64,000 nt of DNA, from assembly GCF_001673405.1 (NCBI RefSeq), contig NZ_LZLV01000005.1, positions 1 to 64,000 of the forward strand, written 5' to 3'. The position numbers were made by a program, and so were the translations under genes. Shown in pieces: positions 59,810 to 64,000 of this stretch (its first letter is position 1; each line of letters begins with the position of its first letter). The notes below the pieces were generated by a model that had not been told where the DNA came from, searched no databases, and worked only from the letters and a program-made list of their open reading frames with translations. The stretch comes from Mycobacterium sp. 1245111.1. GTDB lineage: Bacteria > Actinomycetota > Actinomycetes > Mycobacteriales > Mycobacteriaceae.

Positions 59810-61585
59810 TCAGTTTCCCGTCTTGGTCGCATTCGGCACATCCGACAACACTGCCGCCAAGTTATATCCCGACATCCGCAGCGCGCCATCGACGGCGCGC
59901 GGGTAGTCGGCGTGCACGTCGGCGGCCGCGCGGCTGATGCCCAGGATCGGGTCGACGCCGGCCCCGGTCGACAGCGGGATGATGCCGGCGACCTGGTTGG
60001 GGGTGTTGCCGAACCATTGGTCGTTGACGCCGCTGCCGCCCAGCACGTCGACCAGGCCCAGCACGCCGAGCGGCATCAGCGGCGGCGCCGCGAGCGCGGG
60101 GAGCAGCGCCTGGCCGATCTCGGGGGCCTTTTGGACCAGCGCGATCGGATCGTGAGCCGCCTGCTCGAAGAACGCTTGCCCGCCCGGCGTCAGGTGCAGG
60201 TCACCGACGTTGTTGAGCTCCAGCCCGGGCGAGCCGTAGAAGACGACGTCGTGGACGTGGCTGTCGCCCTGCTGCAGCGCCAGGCTGGTGACCAGCGAGC
60301 CGTAGGAGTGGCCGAACGCGGTGATCTCCTGCTCCGGGTTCTGGCTGGTCGCCGCCAGCCCCTGCCAGAAGCTGTTGAGATGCGGTGCGGCCGCCTTGGC
60401 GCCGCCGTCGCCGAGGACGCTGAGGTCGGTCATCGACGCGGGCGGTTCGTAGCCCACCCAGGCGACGGTGGCCACCGAGTTCGGGTTGAGATCGCCTGTC
60501 TGCCTGAGGATGTCGGACGTCGTGTGTCGCAAGTTGGTGGCCTCGTCGACCATGCCGGGCAGACTGGTGGCGTTGGTCCCTACCCCGCCGGTCGTGACGC
60601 CCAGGTGGGCGGCGTGCTCGACGTCGCCGATGCCGATGGCGCCCAGCACGTGGTTCGGGTTGGAGGTGGTGTCGAGCATGATCAGGCTGCGACGGTCGGC
60701 GGGATCGATCGCGCGCGGAGTCCCGTTCGCGTTGGTCGGGTAGAGCGTGCTCTGGATGGCGAGCAGGTCGTTGTAGCGGGTCTGCGCTTTGACGAGCGCT
60801 TGCGCGTTGGCGAATCCGGTCCCGTTGGTGGAATGCAGAGCGTCGTCGTGCGCCTGGTCGAGGGTGTGCTTCGCGACGCCGAGTTCGTGCGGGAGTCGGA
60901 TGCGGTTGCCCGCGTCGCGAATCTCGGGCGGGATGCCGTCGCGGTCGAGCGCGGCCGGGTCATTGGTCAGGTAGTCGGTCTGCTGCTGCGGAGTCAGCCC
61001 GTCCCACCACTTCTTGACGTCGGTCGGCTTGGCCGAATTGTCCGGGGGCTTGGGCAGATTCGGCGTCGGGCCGCTTGGCGCCGGTCCGGTCGCGGCGCCG
61101 TCGGCGGTTTTGATGGCGGTCGCCAGGTCGCGGTCGACGCCGTCGGCGTCGGCGACCAGCTGCCGAATCCGGCTCTCGACGTCCACCTTGACCAGGTCCT
61201 GCTGCTTTTTCATCTCGACGGTCATCACGGTGACCTTGGACGTGACGGCACCGGTCTGCTCGTTGACGCTCAGTTGCGCCGCGCTGGCCTCGGCCTTGAT
61301 CGCCGACAGCCGGTATTTCAGGTCGGCGACTTCGGCCGACGCCTTCTGCGCGGCGGCCGCAACCCGCTTGCACTCCTCGGCGTGGTCGGTGAGCGTGACC
61401 TTGATGCGGTTGGCCGACTCGCGGGCCGCTTCGGCCGTCTCGCCGTGCCAGTTGACGAACGTCAGCAGGTCGCCGACGGTGTTGCCGGTGGTCTCCGCTC
61501 CTTCGGCCCGTAGCGTCGCCGCCGAGAACACCTGCTCGATCGCGGCTTCGTCCCACGCCTCGATGTCGGCCAGCGACAGCGTCAT
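59810..61585 (-). CDS. DUF1023 alpha/beta hydrolase with helical N-terminus, Rv2797c-like
   Basis: 591 residues from ATG 61585, overlapping the upstream small gene (ATGA). Residues 1-180 are long helices, partly coiled-coil, like WXG100/ESX substrates (VFSAATLRAEGAETTGNTV, VNWHGETAEAARESANR). A proline-rich linker is followed by the DUF1023 hydrolase: GTPRAIDPADRRSLIMLDTT, VAWVGYEPPA, nucleophile S427 in FGHSYGSLVTSLAL, and GSPGLELNNVGDLHL. The helical front suggests export by a type VII system. The module Rv2796c-2798c is otherwise elsewhere in M. tuberculosis. Confidence 0.87.
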   Translation of the reverse strand: MTLSLADIEAWDEAAIEQVFSAATLRAEGAETTGNTVGDLLTFVNWHGETAEAARESANRIKVTLTDHAEECKRVAAAAQKASAEVADLKYRLSAIKAEASAAQLSVNEQTGAVTSKVTVMTVEMKKQQDLVKVDVESRIRQLVADADGVDRDLATAIKTADGAATGPAPSGPTPNLPKPPDNSAKPTDVKKWWDGLTPQQQTDYLTNDPAALDRDGIPPEIRDAGNRIRLPHELGVAKHTLDQAHDDALHSTNGTGFANAQALVKAQTRYNDLLAIQSTLYPTNANGTPRAIDPADRRSLIMLDTTSNPNHVLGAIGIGDVEHAAHLGVTTGGVGTNATSLPGMVDEATNLRHTTSDILRQTGDLNPNSVATVAWVGYEPPASMTDLSVLGDGGAKAAAPHLNSFWQGLAATSQNPEQEITAFGHSYGSLVTSLALQQGDSHVHDVVFYGSPGLELNNVGDLHLTPGGQAFFEQAAHDPIALVQKAPEIGQALLPALAAPPLMPLGVLGLVDVLGGSGVNDQWFGNTPNQVAGIIPLSTGAGVDPILGISRAAADVHADYPRAVDGALRMSGYNLAAVLSDVPNATKTGN

Positions 61586-61884
61586 CGACCGAGTTTCAAC
61601 CGTTGCGCGTCGTGTTTGTCCATCTCGGAGAACGTCGTCGCCGCGGCGTCCAGGCCGCCGTGGTGGTCGTTGAGCATCCGGTGGTGGTCGCTGGCGTGCG
61701 ATTGCCAGCGATCCAGCAGCCCGGACAGCGCCGCGCCCGAGGAGCCGACCCAGCCGGCCTCGGCGTCCCAGCCCTGCGATTGCGTCGACGCGTAGGTGCC
61801 GGCCAATTCTTCGTGCTGGTCGCGCCCCACCGTCGCGGCGTGGAAGACCTCTTCAGGCTTGATGCTGAGGTTGTCCACAGCCAC
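61582..61884 (-). CDS. WXG100-like small protein, Rv2798c-like
   Basis: 100 residues from GTG 61884 (or GTG 61878). Two-helix hairpin with a W-x-G-like turn (AGWVGSSGAAL near 44-54): PEEVFHAATVGRDQHEELAG first helix and LDRWQSHASDHHRMLNDHHG second. Such proteins pair with a partner or precede an effector exported by type VII secretion. It overlaps the DUF1023 gene start by four bases, implying an obligate functional link. Confidence 0.82.
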   Translation of the reverse strand: MAVDNLSIKPEEVFHAATVGRDQHEELAGTYASTQSQGWDAEAGWVGSSGAALSGLLDRWQSHASDHHRMLNDHHGGLDAAATTFSEMDKHDAQRLKLGR

Positions 61885-61959
61885 CCCCGTTGCCGACTCG
61901 ACTGATTCGCCGAAATCGTATATCGGACCGGATGGGGTGACACTTCACCTTTTTCGGGC

Positions 61960-62397
61960 TCACCTGGTCAAGTAGTTGTGCGCGTCGCTGCGATGCAACA
62001 GGAACATGCCACCGGCGATCAGCACCGATCCGGTGATGCCCGCTGCACCGCACGTGAACGCGTACACCGGCGGCCAGGTCGCGGTGAACAGCCGGATGCC
62101 GACATAGACGACGGTGGCTATCGCCCCGCCCGTCAATGTCGTTCGGGCCCAGCGATATCCGGCTCGCATGAGGATCAGGAAGGTCACGACGATCGCGCAC
62201 AGCACCGCGGTGAACAAGCCGGACGCCACGAGCAACGGCGTGGCGGTGTGGCCGTTCGACGAGCCGATGACGTCGGCGGCGTAGCCGATCACCATCAGCG
62301 GGAGCGCGACCAGCCAGAGCCAGAAGCCGGTATCGACGTCGACCGGCCGGTTCGGCGGCTGCTGGGGCAGCGGGGCCGGCGGGACGGGACCCGTCAC
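61960..62397 (-). CDS. Small four-helix membrane protein of unknown function
   Basis: 145 residues from GTG 62397, overlapping the hemB stop (GTGA). A proline-rich start (PVPPAPLPQQPPN) precedes four transmembrane helices (about 26-44, 55-77, 86-103, 112-130). No domain recognised. It is coupled to hemB, but its role there is unknown. Confidence 0.78.
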   Translation of the reverse strand: MTGPVPPAPLPQQPPNRPVDVDTGFWLWLVALPLMVIGYAADVIGSSNGHTATPLLVASGLFTAVLCAIVVTFLILMRAGYRWARTTLTGGAIATVVYVGIRLFTATWPPVYAFTCGAAGITGSVLIAGGMFLLHRSDAHNYLTR

Positions 62398-63365
62398 GAC
62401 AACCAGTTCGCCGCGCCGGCGGCCCAGTAGGTGAGCACGATGTCGGCGCCGGCGCGCCGGATGCTGGTCAACGATTCGAGCGCGGCGGCGCGCTCCTCGA
62501 TCCAGCCGTTGGCGGCGGCCGCGGCGATCATCGCGTACTCGCCCGACACCTGATACGCGGCGACGGGCACCGGGGAGATCTCGGCGGCGGCCCTGACGAC
62601 GTCCAGGTAGCTCATCGCGGGCTTGACCATGATGATGTCGGCGCCCTCGTCGAGGTCGAGCCGTACTTCGCGCAGCGCCTCGCGGGCGTTGCCCGGCTCC
62701 TGCTGATAGGTGCGCCGGTCGCCAATCAGGCTGGAGCTCACCGCTTCCCGGAACGGGCCGTAGAACGCCGACGCGAACTTGGCCGCGTATGCCAGGATGA
62801 TGACGTCGGTGTGGCCGGCGGCGTCCAGGCCGTCGCGGATGGCCGCCACCTGGCCGTCCATCATACCGCTGGGTCCGACGACGTGAGCGCCCGAATTCGC
62901 TTGTGCGACAGCAAGTTCGACGTAGCGCTTGAGCGTGGCATCGTTGTCGACCCGGCCGCGCTCGTCGAGCACACCGCAGTGGCCGTGGTTGGTGAACTCG
63001 TCCAGGCACGTGTCGGCCATCAACACCGTCGAGTCGCCGAGGTCCTTGCTCAGGTCACGCAGCGCGACGTTGAGGATGCCGTCGGGATCCGAACCCGCCG
63101 ACCCGGTGGGGTCCTTGTCCTCGGCGCGCGGCACCCCGAACAGCATCAGCCCGCCCACCCCGGCGGCCACCGCGTCGGTCGCGGCCGCGCGCAGCGAGTC
63201 GCGGGTGTGTTGCACGACGCCCGGCATGGAGGCAATCGGGGCCGGCTCGTCGATCCCGTCGCCGACGAACATCGGCAACACCAGATGCCTTGGCTCCAGC
63301 GAGGTTTGCGCGACCAGCCGGCGCATGGCCGGGGTCGACCGGAGCCGACGCGGACGCTGCCGCAC
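62394..63365 (-). CDS. hemB: Porphobilinogen synthase (5-aminolevulinate dehydratase)
   Basis: 323 residues from GTG 63365, two bases after the hemD stop. PBGS: QRPRRLRSTPAMRRLVAQTS, then ADTCLDEFTNHGHCGVL where C120 and C130 remain but the middle zinc cysteine is D122, active lysines K196 (AYAAKFASAFYGPF) and K248 (IIMVKPAMSYLD). The pattern is of a partly zinc-deprived, magnesium-assisted enzyme. It condenses two 5-aminolevulinates. Counterpart of Rv0512; between hemD and a membrane-protein gene. Confidence 0.96.
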   Translation of the reverse strand: MRQRPRRLRSTPAMRRLVAQTSLEPRHLVLPMFVGDGIDEPAPIASMPGVVQHTRDSLRAAATDAVAAGVGGLMLFGVPRAEDKDPTGSAGSDPDGILNVALRDLSKDLGDSTVLMADTCLDEFTNHGHCGVLDERGRVDNDATLKRYVELAVAQANSGAHVVGPSGMMDGQVAAIRDGLDAAGHTDVIILAYAAKFASAFYGPFREAVSSSLIGDRRTYQQEPGNAREALREVRLDLDEGADIIMVKPAMSYLDVVRAAAEISPVPVAAYQVSGEYAMIAAAAANGWIEERAAALESLTSIRRAGADIVLTYWAAGAANWLS

Positions 63366-63367
63366 AG

Positions 63368-64000
63368 TTAGCGCCTGCGGCTCTTCTTACGCGGCGGCGG
63401 CAGCGCACCCTCGGCGCGCAGCCGGGCGGCGTGCTCGGCCAGCGCCTCGATCAGCGGGCCGACCGCGGCGGTCTCGGGCTGCACGTCGACGCGCAGGCCG
63501 AATTCGGCTGCGGTTTCAGCGGTTTTCGGCCCGATGCAGGCGACGATCGTGCGGGCGTGCGGCTTACCGGCGATGCCGACCAGGTTGCGCACCGTCGAGC
63601 TGGAGGTGAAGCAGACCGCGTCGAAACCACCGGTCTTGATCATCTCGCGGGTGGCAGCCGGCGGCGGGGCTGCCCGCACGGTCCGGTAGGCGGTGACGTC
63701 TTCGATCTCCCAGCCACGCTCACGCAGACCCTCGGCCAGCGTCTCGGTGGCGATGTCGGCGCGCGGCAGCAGCACCCGGTTCACCGGGTCGAAAATGCTG
63801 TCGTAGTCCGGGAATTCGTCCAGCAGACCCAGTGACGACTGCTCGCCGGAGGGCACCAACTCGGGGCTGATCCCGAACGCGCGGACCCGGTCGGCGGTCG
63901 ATTCGCCGACGCAGGCGATCTTCACGCCGGAGAACGCGCGGGCGTCCAGACCGAACTCGCCGAACTTCTCCCACACCGCGCGGACCGCGTTGGTGGAGGT
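63368..64000 (-). CDS. hemD: Uroporphyrinogen-III synthase part of HemD (5' end outside window)
   Basis: The last 210 codons are present, ending TAA at 63368; the frame is open to the window edge. HemD-fold segments: VKIACVGESTADRVRAFGIS, RVLLPRADIATETLAEGLRE, YRTVRAAPPPA, FDAVCFTSSSTVRNLVGIAG and IVACIGPKTAETAAEFGLRV, then a basic C-terminus (PPPRKKSRRR). It cyclises hydroxymethylbilane. In M. tuberculosis the full protein (Rv0511) is a fusion with a CysG-like methyltransferase; the N-terminal part here is not visible. Confidence 0.93.
   Translation of the reverse strand, partial: TSTNAVRAVWEKFGEFGLDARAFSGVKIACVGESTADRVRAFGISPELVPSGEQSSLGLLDEFPDYDSIFDPVNRVLLPRADIATETLAEGLRERGWEIEDVTAYRTVRAAPPPAATREMIKTGGFDAVCFTSSSTVRNLVGIAGKPHARTIVACIGPKTAETAAEFGLRVDVQPETAAVGPLIEALAEHAARLRAEGALPPPRKKSRRR

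Noticed and set aside
59777-61513. 578-codon plus-strand open frame
   Set aside because: Antisense to the DUF1023 hydrolase; no recognisable motif.
1-64000. CRISPR arrays, rRNA genes, full insertion sequences, prophage genes
   Set aside because: No regularly spaced repeats, rRNA-like stretches, transposase or phage structural genes were seen anywhere in the window.

Overview
The window is high-GC actinobacterial DNA and reads as a Mycobacterium chromosome (tuberculosis-like gene order but not M. tuberculosis). Much of it runs opposite to, but in the same order as, the M. tuberculosis Rv0511-Rv0566c block as I recall it: hemD, hemB, hemL, cytochrome c maturation genes, menA, menE, pitA, menB, fadD8, menC, menD, mgtA, menG, menJ, grcC1, htpX, gpsA, a BVMO-type monooxygenase, the YajQ protein. 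All Rv numbers are from memory; no search was run.

1-10 kb is accessory: a truncated MBL-fold hydrolase, a nitroreductase, a very large PLP amino-acid decarboxylase, small proteins, a compact signalling cluster (one NarL/UhpB-type histidine kinase with three response regulators), a TetR regulator and tRNA-Tyr. 10-18.5 kb holds YajQ, the monooxygenase, gpsA, a small inverted-repeat-bounded element carrying a solitary HicB-like gene, htpX, grcC1, menJ and menG. 18.5-42.4 kb is a menaquinone region (menD, a MenH-like hydrolase, menC, menB, menE, menA) interleaved with mgtA, a secreted CPYC thioredoxin-fold protein, GlxA/DJ-1 proteins, fadD8, an aldo/keto reductase with its TetR repressor, a VIT-family protein, pitA, a two-RCK potassium channel and MTA phosphorylase. 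Together grcC1, menA-E, menG and menJ supply nearly the whole pathway from isochorismate to reduced-side-chain menaquinone; menF is not in the window.

42.4-50.3 kb is a translationally coupled operon hemL - phosphatase - resA - ccdA - resB - ccsB, followed by a MinD-like ATPase: haem supply joined to system II cytochrome c maturation, as fits a menaquinone-driven respiratory chain. 50.4-51.2 kb contains a string of very short minus-strand ORFs behind a good promoter. 51.3-64 kb holds an Rv0523c-type protein, an amino-acid permease, a TetR/MpaB-like pair, a lipoprotein, a Tat-exported esterase, a copper-type P-ATPase operon, an lppV / DUF1023 hydrolase / WXG-like module, hemB and the 3' part of hemD.

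The most interesting items are the approximately 473-bp element at 13191-13663 (34-bp terminal inverted repeats, possible 4-bp target duplication, one HicB-like gene), the short-ORF cluster upstream of hemL, and several well-formed operators (twin CGGAGG-N2-CCTCCG sites, a KstR-like site before fadD8, a BlaI/CopY-like palindrome before hemL).
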